Shown here one piece after another: positions 9,297-16,957 of a stretch of DNA of 64,000 nt (its first letter is position 1; every line of letters begins with the position of its first letter). The DNA lies in the NCBI RefSeq assembly GCF_000753735.1, contig NZ_JPIN01000001.1, positions 372,001 to 436,000 of the forward strand, in the 5' to 3' direction. The position numbers and the translations under genes were made by a program. Origin of the DNA: Pseudidiomarina atlantica (GTDB lineage Bacteria; Pseudomonadota; Gammaproteobacteria; Enterobacterales; Alteromonadaceae). The notes under the pieces were generated by a model. It was not told the origin of the DNA. It worked only from the letters and a program-made list of their open reading frames with translations, and searched no databases.

Positions 9297-9518
9297 ATGA
9301 CAGCACACACCTTATTGCGTAGCGCCAACACTGCCATGGTGGTTTTTCTGACCCTCTTCTTGATTGTCGCTTATCTGGCGTGGGGCATGGAAGCGCAACT
9401 TCCCTTAATGTTGATCGCGGTCTTACATTTTCTACAAATACTGCTGGCCGGACTTTTTAAAATTTCTTACGTGATTCGGCTGATCGCCCAGAATCAGCTT
9501 GGTCAGCCACTGCGCTAG
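9297..9518 (+). CDS. Small membrane protein divergent from nsrR
   Basis: A 73-residue protein with two predicted transmembrane helices (about residues 13-30 and 34-53), ending in a basic, polar tail (RLIAQNQLGQPLR). GGAGATGTAGG lies just before the ATG. I do not recognise the family. The intergenic region shared with the NsrR-like regulator carries an NsrR-type palindrome, so NO-responsive expression is the main clue to its role. It could be a small subunit or accessory protein for NO handling; that is inference only. Confidence 0.6.
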   Translation: MTAHTLLRSANTAMVVFLTLFLIVAYLAWGMEAQLPLMLIAVLHFLQILLAGLFKISYVIRLIAQNQLGQPLR

Positions 9519-9532
9519 ATACTTAGACCGCG

Positions 9533-9773
9533 CTAATAGCCGCCGCTTTCAAGGGCGGCCATACCAATGCCAGCAATAATTGCCATTAAGAAGAAAAGCA
9601 CGAATGCAACCAGTATCCAAATCAACATGGACCGCGCCCAGTTACGCTTACTCAACGGCGTTGAGTGGCTAAATGCCCAAACTAGTAACAAAAATGAAGT
9701 TCACCAACGGAATACTGGTTAAGAAAATGGTCAAAAAGCAACCCTTTTGTCGCTCAAAACCGATTTTGGGCAA
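9533..9773 (-). pseudogene. Small membrane protein gene broken by a single-base frameshift
   Basis: The 336-base gap between 9518 and 9855 holds remnants of a minus-strand gene. One frame, from a TTG at 9771-9773, reads a hydrophobic segment FLTIFLTSIPLVNFIF. A different frame continues LLLVWAFSHSTPLSKRNWAR and then a second hydrophobic helix ending ALESGGY and a TAG at 9533-9535. The frames join seamlessly if one T is restored in the T5 run of ATTTTTG, so a homopolymer deletion or a sequencing error is the simplest reading. Intact, it would be a two-helix membrane protein of about 80 residues, with the S-K-R-N-W-A-R loop seen in small uncharacterised membrane proteins. Confidence 0.55.
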
Positions 9774-9854
9774 TTGGTTTGACCAAAGTCAAAGGAATTG
9801 ACAACCAAGTTGGTATTCTAACCCTGCCTAAAATTCTCAAATCGGGAGGTTGTT

Positions 9855-10826
9855 ATGTCCCCTGTCATTCGCAAACACGCTGACGTTGTCGCCATTCTTC
9901 ATGCGCCCGAAGCATGGAGTAATCAGGTATCTTCGCACCTCAACGTACCCAACGGTATGGATGCGCCGGAACACACGCGGTATCGCAAGCTAATCGAACC
10001 ATTTTTCGATGCGCAAACCCTGCACCGATTTGAGCCAGTTCTAAAGCAACTCGTGACGCGATTATTTCGTGACCTGCCCGAAGAGTTTCATGTTGAAAGC
10101 GAGCTTGCTTACCCATTTGCGTTGCAAGCACAATGTGCATTTATGGGTTGGCCACGCGAATTAGAAGCCGCCCTGTTGCAGTGGATACAGCGCCAGAAAA
10201 AAGCCAGTGCGGCAGGCGACAGAGAAACCATGCGCCAATTAGCCGCTGAGTTTAGCCAACTGATGGTGGCCGAATTTAATCGCGCTCGTTCCGGCGAATA
10301 CCCAGGTGATAGTGTGACTTCAAGGCTGGTTCATCTGAGCATCGAAGGCGAGCCGTTATCCGACGAATACCTAGTAAGCATTGTGCGTAATTGGACTGTC
10401 GGCGAACTTGGCACCATAGCCAACGCAGTAACGGCTATCGTGAATTTTTTGCAAGCCAACAACGTGGTGCGCAAACAGTTACAGCAAGCTACAGAACATA
10501 TTGATCACGCTGTCGACGAAATACTGCGTTTTAACGCGCCGCTGGCAAGTAACCGCCGCCGTGCTGTATGCCCTATGCACATGAGAGGCCAAGCTGTCGA
10601 AGCCGACACCGTTGTGACACTCGACTGGGGTGCCGCCAACACTGACCCCGAGGTATTCGAGCAACCGCACCAGTTTCGTTGGGATCGCGACCCGCGCGAC
10701 AACTTATTGTACGGCGCCGGCATTCATGTCTGCCCCGGCGCCCCACTAGCGCGCCTAGAACTGCGCGTATTCACCCAAGCCCTGCTCAGCCACAAAACCC
10801 GCAGCCCGGCCCACGCATCACCGTAA
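9855..10826 (+). CDS. Cytochrome P450 (short form)
   Basis: Heme monooxygenase fold. It shows the substrate-contact region MDAPEHTRYRKLIEPFF, an ExxR pair (E222, R225) and the heme-ligand loop YGAGIHVCPG with Cys293. At 323 residues it is short for a bacterial P450 (about 400). The first 70-80 residues are missing, yet the ATG has a strong GGGAGG 6 bases upstream, so the short N terminus is probably real. The C terminus lacks the usual final beta strands and ends soon after the helix following the heme loop. The I helix (WTVGELGTIANAV) lacks the usual acid-Thr pair. No ferredoxin or reductase partner is adjacent. Activity is uncertain. Confidence 0.85.
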   Translation: MSPVIRKHADVVAILHAPEAWSNQVSSHLNVPNGMDAPEHTRYRKLIEPFFDAQTLHRFEPVLKQLVTRLFRDLPEEFHVESELAYPFALQAQCAFMGWPRELEAALLQWIQRQKKASAAGDRETMRQLAAEFSQLMVAEFNRARSGEYPGDSVTSRLVHLSIEGEPLSDEYLVSIVRNWTVGELGTIANAVTAIVNFLQANNVVRKQLQQATEHIDHAVDEILRFNAPLASNRRRAVCPMHMRGQAVEADTVVTLDWGAANTDPEVFEQPHQFRWDRDPRDNLLYGAGIHVCPGAPLARLELRVFTQALLSHKTRSPAHASP

Positions 10827-10871
10827 CCCTCAAAAAATATTCATTGATCCAAAAAATGAATCATGGTTCAC

Positions 10872-10901
10872 TTCTTGCTATCGATAATTAGATAGCAAGA
10901 A
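10872..10901. promoter_or_regulatory. Perfect 11-bp inverted repeat before the TetR gene
   Basis: Arms TTCTTGCTATC (10872-10882) and GATAGCAAGAA (10891-10901) flank 8 bases and end 4 bases before the TetR-family ATG. No T run follows, so an operator for autoregulation is more likely than a terminator. It would also occlude the ribosome-binding region if transcribed. Confidence 0.6.
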
Positions 10902-10905
10902 CACC

Positions 10906-11526
10906 ATGGCCTATCGCGAAACAACTCAAATACGCCAGCGTAAGCAGGCAACCCAAGAAAACATTCTCAGCAATGCCCTAACGTTGCTGAACGAAGTAGG
11001 ATTCAGCGGCTTACAAATGGCCTCTTTGGCCAAGCGCTGTAACCTAGCTACAGGCACCCTGTATCGCTACTTTGCCAACAAAGAAGCTTTATGTACCGCC
11101 ATATTTGAACACGCCACAAATATTGAAGTAAGCCAGGTTCAGCAACAGCTTAGCGCTACCGCAAAACCTATACCCGAGCGCATCACCAACGCATTAACCA
11201 CATTTGCAAAACGTGCCCTTCGCGCACCTGTCACTGCATGGGCTTTAATTGCAGAACCCGTTGAGCCTGCGGTTGTTGCAGCTCGTTTAAAATATCGAGA
11301 GCGCTACGCAGACTTATTCGCCCAAGCGATTGAGCAAGGCATTAGCGAACAAAGCTTACCACCACAAAATAGTGCGTTGAGCAGCCGCGCTTTAGTTGGA
11401 GCCATTGCTGAAGCTTTAATTGGCCCCTTAGCCCATCAGCATGAACGCGAACCGAATAGCGCAATTTATGAAAGCGTGCGCTTTTGTCTTCAAGCAATAA
11501 CAGCACGACCTCACTCATGTGTGTAA
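10906..11526 (+). CDS. TetR-family transcription regulator
   Basis: A 206-residue TetR-type repressor. The N-terminal helix-turn-helix spans about residues 15-62 (ILSNALTLLNEVGFSGLQMASLAKRC, then the recognition part TGTLYRYFANKEAL). A helical ligand domain follows. It directly precedes an AidB-like acyl-CoA dehydrogenase and an acyl-CoA ligase, so the inducer is plausibly an acyl-CoA or a fatty acid. A perfect inverted repeat abuts its start. No clear Shine-Dalgarno is seen, consistent with weak or leaderless expression. Confidence 0.85.
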   Translation: MAYRETTQIRQRKQATQENILSNALTLLNEVGFSGLQMASLAKRCNLATGTLYRYFANKEALCTAIFEHATNIEVSQVQQQLSATAKPIPERITNALTTFAKRALRAPVTAWALIAEPVEPAVVAARLKYRERYADLFAQAIEQGISEQSLPPQNSALSSRALVGAIAEALIGPLAHQHEREPNSAIYESVRFCLQAITARPHSCV

Positions 11527-11584
11527 AGCAAAGATGTGTAGAACAAAAGATGCAGAACAACAAATTTCATGCAGGAGAACAAGA

Positions 11585-13243
11585 ATGACTATTCCAGACC
11601 AGTATCTCGCTCAAACCCACACGGTAGAAAACCAACCACCAGAGCTTGAAAACTATAACCTGTACGCCGAAGATAAAGCATTGCAAGAGGCGGTAAAGCG
11701 CGAAGGCGCAAGCTGGGCTGAACAAGACATTGCGCGCTTTGGTGCTGAATGCGGGCTACCTGAGCGCATAGCGCTGGGTTTTGCGGCTAACGTCAATAAG
11801 CCGCTACTTGTTACCCACGACCGTTTTGGCAACCGCGTTGATCAAATCGACTTTCATCCCAGCTATCACCAGCTAATGGATATTGCGATAACTGAAGGTT
11901 TACATGCCAGCCCATGGGCTGCTCCCAAACTGGGAGCCCATGTCGCGCGTGCCGCCAAATATTACTTGCACACCCAAGTAGAGGCGGCTCATGGCTGCCC
12001 TATCACCATGACTTTTGCCGCCATTCCGGCCTTGCAACATCAACCAGATTTACTGGCTAAATTTGGTCCTAAAATAATGGCGCCCGAATACGATAGCCGA
12101 AACGTACCCGACAGCATGAAACGCGGGCTCACCATTGGAATGGCAATGACTGAAAAGCAAGGCGGCTCAGACGTGCGCAGCAATAGCACGCGCGCCTACC
12201 CTATTGCAGCCGAAGGTCCTGGCGAAGCATATGAGTTAGTGGGTCATAAGTGGTTTGTTTCAGCACCAATGTGCGATGCCTTCTTAGTTCTGGCCCAAAC
12301 AAACAAGGGCCTATCATGTTTTTTACTGCCACGCTGGCGCCCAGACGGCACTAAAAATGCACTACAAATTCAGCAATTAAAAAACAAAATGGGCAACGTC
12401 GCCAATGCCTCCAGTGAGTGCGAATTACGTGGCGCGTTGGCGTGGATGGTTGGCGAAGAAGGCCGTGGCATCCGCACGATTATAGAAATGGTTTCTATGA
12501 CCCGCTATGACTGCATGATTGGTTCATCGTCAGGCATGCGTCAAGCCACTGTTCAAGCTTTGCACCATGCGCGCCATCGCAGCGCATTCGGCGCCAAACT
12601 TAGTGAGCAACCCTTGATGCAAAACGTGCTCGCCGACTTGGCCCTTGAGAGCGAAGCTGCAATGACGCTAACGATGCGCATGGCGCGCGCCATGGATCAA
12701 CAAGATCAAGAGCATGAACGGCTACTTGCCCGGATCGCCACTCCCATTGGTAAATATTGGATCTGCAAACGCACCCCTAATCACGCTTATGAAGCAATGG
12801 AAGTTATTGGCGGCATGGGCGTTATGGAAAACACGATTATGCCTAGGCTATTCCGCGAATCGCCGGTAAACGCGATATGGGAAGGCAGCGGCAACGTACA
12901 GTGTCTCGATATTCTTCGCGCGGTGCAAAAAGAGCCAAAGGTACTGGAAGCTTATTTCGCCGAGCTTGCAAAAGGCACTGGTGCTGACCGCCGCTTTGAT
13001 AGCTTCGTGAGCGATTTAAAAACGCACTTTAGCCAAACACCGCAACAAGAATGGCAGTATCAAGCACGCTATTTCGCCGACCACATGGCGCTCGCGTTAC
13101 AAGGGGCACTGCTCATCCAACATGCGCCCAATGAGATTGCTGATGCATTCTGCGCCTCGCGCTTAACCGCTCACACTAGCACCAACTATGGCTGTTTGCC
13201 CCGTGGGATTGATATCCAAGCAATAGTATCGCGCGCATTTTAA
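11585..13243 (+). CDS. AidB-like acyl-CoA dehydrogenase
   Basis: FAD-dependent acyl-CoA dehydrogenase of the AidB branch. It parallels E. coli AidB along its length (QTHTVENQPPELENYNLY, CPITMTFAAIPAL, GMAMTEKQGGSDVRSN, GHKWFVSAPMCDAFLVLAQ, EAMEVIGGMG, IWEGSGNVQCLD). The longest frame opens at 11519, but the ATG at 11585 with GCAGGAGA 6-10 bases upstream gives the expected 552 residues. AidB proteins have weak isovaleryl-CoA dehydrogenase activity and bind DNA. Here the acyl-CoA ligase 9 bases downstream argues for a catabolic role on an unusual acyl chain. Probably one operon with the TetR gene. Confidence 0.85.
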   Translation: MTIPDQYLAQTHTVENQPPELENYNLYAEDKALQEAVKREGASWAEQDIARFGAECGLPERIALGFAANVNKPLLVTHDRFGNRVDQIDFHPSYHQLMDIAITEGLHASPWAAPKLGAHVARAAKYYLHTQVEAAHGCPITMTFAAIPALQHQPDLLAKFGPKIMAPEYDSRNVPDSMKRGLTIGMAMTEKQGGSDVRSNSTRAYPIAAEGPGEAYELVGHKWFVSAPMCDAFLVLAQTNKGLSCFLLPRWRPDGTKNALQIQQLKNKMGNVANASSECELRGALAWMVGEEGRGIRTIIEMVSMTRYDCMIGSSSGMRQATVQALHHARHRSAFGAKLSEQPLMQNVLADLALESEAAMTLTMRMARAMDQQDQEHERLLARIATPIGKYWICKRTPNHAYEAMEVIGGMGVMENTIMPRLFRESPVNAIWEGSGNVQCLDILRAVQKEPKVLEAYFAELAKGTGADRRFDSFVSDLKTHFSQTPQQEWQYQARYFADHMALALQGALLIQHAPNEIADAFCASRLTAHTSTNYGCLPRGIDIQAIVSRAF

Positions 13244-13252
13244 GGAGAACTT

Positions 13253-14743
13253 ATGATTATCCCAGCTTACGTGGCACGTAACGCCAGAAAATACCCATCT
13301 CACGAAGCAGTAATAGATGGCTCATTACGTGTCAACTGGCAACAACTGAATCAACATATCGAGTATTTCGCTGCTCATCTCACCCAAAAACATGACATAC
13401 AACAAGGGGATCGTGTCTGTTTGGTGCTGCCCAATAGCTACACTTTTATTGTGGCGCATTTCGCAGTGCAGCGTATAGGCGCTATTGTCGCCCCCATCAA
13501 CGTCAAACTCACCGCAAGTGAACTCAAGTATATTTTTAATGATGCCGAAGCAAGCTTAGTGATCACTTGCGCAATGACCAGTTCCCAAGCGCTGCAAGCG
13601 TGTGCCGAGTTGCAATTGGCAAACCTTAGTATTGATGATATGCCTGAGTACATCGACAGACATTGCACAGATGGCTCATTGATCGAGCTAGACGAACAAG
13701 CGATCGCTACGCCGGCGACCTTACTTTACACATCGGGCACTACTGGACGTCCAAAAGGCGTGCTCTTCGACCATAAAGCATTGTTATTTGTCGGCATGAT
13801 GTTTGCCACCGAAATGCAGTATCGCCCTGAGAGTCGCTTGCTCTCGCTGATGCCTTTTACTCACTCAGCACCGCTTAACTTAACATTGGTTGGGGGCACG
13901 ATTATGGGCAGCACACATGTGGTCGCCCCCACATTCACCCCTGACCTACTGTTGAATCTAGTTGAACAAGAACGCACCACACACTTCTTCGGTGCCCCCG
14001 TCGCCTACTTGCTCACCGCACAACACCCGCAAATTGGCGCAGCCGATCTGAGCAGTATGACCCACTGGATCTATGGCGGCGGTCCGTTGGCTGGCGATCA
14101 TGCTCGGCGCGTGCAAAAAGCCTTTGCCAGTGATCAGTTTTACTGTGTCTATGGACTGACTGAAGCAGGTCCAACAGGAAGTTTGTTGTTACCTCATGAG
14201 CACCGTGACAAAGCTGGTTCCGTGGGCAAGCGCGCTGCGGCATTTACCGAGATACGTGTCGTTAACGAACATGGCGAGCTCGCGGCGGTCGACGAACCAG
14301 GCGAAATTCATATTAGTGGCGAAGGTGTCATGCGTGAATACTGGCGCAATACGAGTGCAACTCATGAAATCTTTACCAGCGATGGATGGCTCCGTACTGG
14401 CGACATTGGGGTACGCGATGCCGATGGTTTTTATTGGGTCAAAGATCGCATCAAAGACTTGATTATTTCGGGTGGTGTCAACGTTTACCCGCGCGAAGTC
14501 GAGGATGCGCTTGCCAGCCACCCGGCGGTGCTCGAAGTCGCAGTAATTGGCGTACCTCATGAGCAATGGGGAGAATCAGTAAAAGCTTGTATCGTGCTAC
14601 GCGAGCCAGTCGACGAGAGCGTTTTGCGGGCGCATGTAGAAGAGCGCCTTGCAGATTATAAGCGGCCGCGTGAATACCAGTTTTTTGATGAACTACCACA
14701 CAATGCCAATGGCAAAATCTTGAAACATTTATTGCGTTTATAG
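13253..14743 (+). CDS. Acyl-CoA synthetase (AMP-forming)
   Basis: Activates a carboxylic acid to its CoA thioester through an acyl-adenylate. The 496 residues show the ANL superfamily motifs: the P-loop LLYTSGTTGRPKG (about 158-170), the YGLTEAGPTG adenine-binding stretch, the DGWLRTGDIG hinge region and the C-terminal GGVNVYPREVE with NGKILK near the end (catalytic Lys). AAGGAGA lies 5 bases before the start and 9 bases separate it from the dehydrogenase. The fatty or aromatic acid used cannot be told. Functional pairing with the upstream dehydrogenase is likely. Confidence 0.9.
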   Translation: MIIPAYVARNARKYPSHEAVIDGSLRVNWQQLNQHIEYFAAHLTQKHDIQQGDRVCLVLPNSYTFIVAHFAVQRIGAIVAPINVKLTASELKYIFNDAEASLVITCAMTSSQALQACAELQLANLSIDDMPEYIDRHCTDGSLIELDEQAIATPATLLYTSGTTGRPKGVLFDHKALLFVGMMFATEMQYRPESRLLSLMPFTHSAPLNLTLVGGTIMGSTHVVAPTFTPDLLLNLVEQERTTHFFGAPVAYLLTAQHPQIGAADLSSMTHWIYGGGPLAGDHARRVQKAFASDQFYCVYGLTEAGPTGSLLLPHEHRDKAGSVGKRAAAFTEIRVVNEHGELAAVDEPGEIHISGEGVMREYWRNTSATHEIFTSDGWLRTGDIGVRDADGFYWVKDRIKDLIISGGVNVYPREVEDALASHPAVLEVAVIGVPHEQWGESVKACIVLREPVDESVLRAHVEERLADYKRPREYQFFDELPHNANGKILKHLLRL

Positions 14744-14895
14744 CGGCTAGAGATTTTGTAGCTGGGCGCTATAGTGAGGTTACTGTTCGATTCTTACGCA
14801 ATCGAGCTGCGAAACGGCAAAAAGCACTTGCACCACCGCAGCGGAATGACTAATATAGCGCCCGTTCGCTGTTCGCGAACTTCTATTTAAAATGT

Positions 14896-14972
14896 GCGTC
14901 CGTAGCTCAGTTGGTTAGAGCACCACCTTGACATGGTGGGGGTCGGTAGTTCGAGTCTACTCGGACGCACCA
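14896..14972 (+). tRNA. tRNA-Val (anticodon GAC)
   Basis: Complete 77-base cloverleaf with encoded CCA: acceptor GCGTCCG/CGGACGC, D stem GCTC/GAGC, anticodon stem CCACC/GGTGG around loop TTGACAT, and T arm GGTAG-TTCGAGT-CTACT. The final 16 bases overlap the 3' end of the patatin gene on the other strand. No other tRNA accompanies it in the window. Confidence 0.96.
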
Positions 14973-15817
14973 TTTTCTCGATATGCATCCACATGATCCA
15001 AGCCAGCCCTTAAGCCCGAGTTGTAGCCTATTTCTAACTTTTCGAGTTGCCGAGTGAAGCGTCCCACGGGAAAGTATTCCGGTGGCGCGAGCACATGTAC
15101 CGTGCAATCAGCGGGTGGATTGGCAATAAAGTCGAGCGCATCGTTGTAAAGCTGGGCGCGTTTCTCGATAGCGGCATACAACGCTGGGTACTTGCCTAGC
15201 AGACGTTCGGTGATACCCAGTGTTCGACCGATTTTCTTGCGGTAGCCGATACCGCGTGACAATACCACGGTGATTTCACGAGCACCCTGCTCATAGGCGC
15301 GAATCACTGGAATCGAGTCAGCAACGCCACCATCTGTCATAGCTTCGCCGTCAACTTCTGGGAAATCCCTAAACACTAGAGGAATCGCACATGATGCGGG
15401 AAATAGTTGATGCATATTGGCTTCGTTGACCTCCAGGTACGCAGCTTGTCCGTCACTAATTCGCGTGGTCACAACAAATAATGGTATGCCCCCGTTCAAG
15501 TAACGCTCAAAGTGCAGTTCAACCTGATTAAACGACTCGCGCCATAACCATTCAACATCACAGAAATGACCTCCGGTAAGTCCCCGTATAGGGTCAATAA
15601 ACTCTTTAGCTTGTGCAAGCTCGGTTAAAATGCGGTAGCTACGTTGGTAATCATGGGTCAGATAGCCAATAAGATTCGTGGAGCCGGCAGACACACCAAT
15701 AGTAAAGTCAAAAGGTTTGAAGTTTTCACGCATAAAGCCATCGAGCACTCCGGCGGCAAAGATCCCGCGCATGGCGCCGCCTTCGACCACTAATGCGCGT
15801 TTTGTTTCTGCAACCAT
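14957..15817 (-). CDS. Patatin-like phospholipase
   Basis: Predicted lipid acyl hydrolase with a Ser-Asp dyad. The 286 residues carry the oxyanion motif GGAMRG (about 13-18), the nucleophile elbow GVSAGS, and the catalytic Asp in DGGVADSIP. It resembles the YjjU-type single-domain bacterial patatins, which are usually cytoplasmic; no signal peptide is seen. The reading frame ends inside the antisense of tRNA-Val: its last codons and TAG at 14957-14959 lie in the acceptor/T arm. Nothing indicates a substrate. Confidence 0.87.
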   Translation of the reverse strand: MVAETKRALVVEGGAMRGIFAAGVLDGFMRENFKPFDFTIGVSAGSTNLIGYLTHDYQRSYRILTELAQAKEFIDPIRGLTGGHFCDVEWLWRESFNQVELHFERYLNGGIPLFVVTTRISDGQAAYLEVNEANMHQLFPASCAIPLVFRDFPEVDGEAMTDGGVADSIPVIRAYEQGAREITVVLSRGIGYRKKIGRTLGITERLLGKYPALYAAIEKRAQLYNDALDFIANPPADCTVHVLAPPEYFPVGRFTRQLEKLEIGYNSGLRAGLDHVDAYRENGASE

Positions 15818-16031
15818 GCGGACTCCTTAAAAAATAAACGTTGACTTGCCTAGGAATAGGCGTATGGTAGGCGACGTTGGATAAGAAACAGCAAGTTAAA
15901 TCTCCACTACGTCGCATTACCAAGCAGTAAATCTTCGTCCTGTAGCTTTAAATTTCCATTTTTTACCCCGCATGACCGCGTTCAGGCAAGCATGTCTTTG
16001 CGCAAAACTTTTAAATCTTAGGATGAATATT

Positions 16032-16241
16032 ATGTCTAATACTGTAAATGGTACTGTTAAGTGGTTTAACGAAGCTAAAGGTTTCGGTTTTATTGAGCAA
16101 CAAGGTGGCGCAGACGTATTTGCTCACTTTAGCGCAATTACCGGTAACGGTTTCAAAACCCTTGCGGAAGGTCAACGTGTATCGTTCACCATTACCCAAG
16201 GTCCTAAAGGACCACAAGCTGAGAACATCACTGCTATCTAA
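16032..16241 (+). CDS. Cold-shock domain protein (CspA family)
   Basis: A 69-residue single cold-shock domain that binds single-stranded RNA/DNA. The RNP1-type motif KGFGFIEQ and the RNP2-type motif DVFAHFSAI are both present. The frame opens at 15972, but the ATG at 16032 ([13 protein letters not shown]) is the family start and has AGGA 10 bases upstream. The 200-base upstream gap could hold the long 5' leader typical of cold-regulated csp genes, though I see no defined structure. A strong terminator follows. Confidence 0.93.
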   Translation: MSNTVNGTVKWFNEAKGFGFIEQQGGADVFAHFSAITGNGFKTLAEGQRVSFTITQGPKGPQAENITAI

Positions 16242-16261
16242 GCCGCAGTTCTAACGCTTTG

Positions 16262-16289
16262 AAAAAGCCGTGCAATGCACGGCTTTTTT
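16262..16289. terminator. Bidirectional rho-independent terminator between csp and eda
   Basis: Stem AGCCGTGC (16266-16273) and GCACGGCT (16277-16284) has a 3-base loop, A5 before and T6 after. It ends the csp transcript and, on the other strand, the zwf-pgl-edd-glk-eda transcript 12 bases past the eda stop. Confidence 0.9.
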
Positions 16290-16300
16290 GTATCTGAAAT

Positions 16301-16948
16301 TCAACCTTTTGCTTGGCTTGTCGCTGCTTTGGCAGCCGCAGTTACCGCCGTCCAATCACCTGCATTTATTGCCGCTTTCGGTAAAATCCAAGAACCACCG
16401 ACACAACGTACATTTGGCAGCGCCAAATATTCGCGGTAATTATCTTGATGAATCCCACCAGTCGGGCAAAAACTGATATCCGGAAACGGACCCGCAATGC
16501 TTTTCAGCATAGCCGTACCACCCGCAGCTTCCGCTGGGAAAAATTTCAAATGGTCGTAGCCGATATCGCGCGCCATCATTAGCTCTGAAATAGTCGCTAT
16601 ACCGGGAATGAGCGGGACATCACCGTGCGCGCCTGCACGCAACAAGTCGTTGGTAACACCAGGACTAATGGCAAATTGCGCTCCCGCCGCCTTCACCTGC
16701 TGCAGTTGCGCTGGTGTAGTCACAGTGCCAGCGCCGACAATCGCTTTGGGAATGCGCTCGCGCAAGCGCTCAATCGCACTCAAAGCAACCTCACTACGCA
16801 AGGTGACTTCGAGTAAACGAATGCCGCCGGCCATCAGTGCTTCGGCCATTGGTACCGCGTCCTCTAAGCGTTCAATCACCATCACCGGTACCACGGGAGT
16901 GATTTTGAAAAGATCTTTTGGCGCCAGTTGCCAATGCGAAAAGCTCAT
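16301..16948 (-). CDS. eda: KDPG aldolase (2-dehydro-3-deoxyphosphogluconate aldolase)
   Basis: Cleaves KDPG to pyruvate and glyceraldehyde-3-phosphate, the second specific step of the Entner-Doudoroff pathway. At 215 residues it is a class I aldolase: catalytic Glu in RLLEVTLR, phosphate-binding GAGTVT, and the Schiff-base Lys in HLKFFPAE. AAGGA precedes the ATG by 7 bases. Last gene of the zwf-pgl-edd-glk-eda run, 9 bases after glk. Confidence 0.95.
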   Translation of the reverse strand: MSFSHWQLAPKDLFKITPVVPVMVIERLEDAVPMAEALMAGGIRLLEVTLRSEVALSAIERLRERIPKAIVGAGTVTTPAQLQQVKAAGAQFAISPGVTNDLLRAGAHGDVPLIPGIATISELMMARDIGYDHLKFFPAEAAGGTAMLKSIAGPFPDISFCPTGGIHQDNYREYLALPNVRCVGGSWILPKAAINAGDWTAVTAAAKAATSQAKG

Positions 16949-16957
16949 GTCCAGTCC

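Noticed and set aside
14907-15107. Minus-strand frame ending VRVDSNYRPPPCQGGALTN
   Set aside because: It is the well-known spurious translation of tRNA antisense sequence, and the real patatin frame covers the rest.
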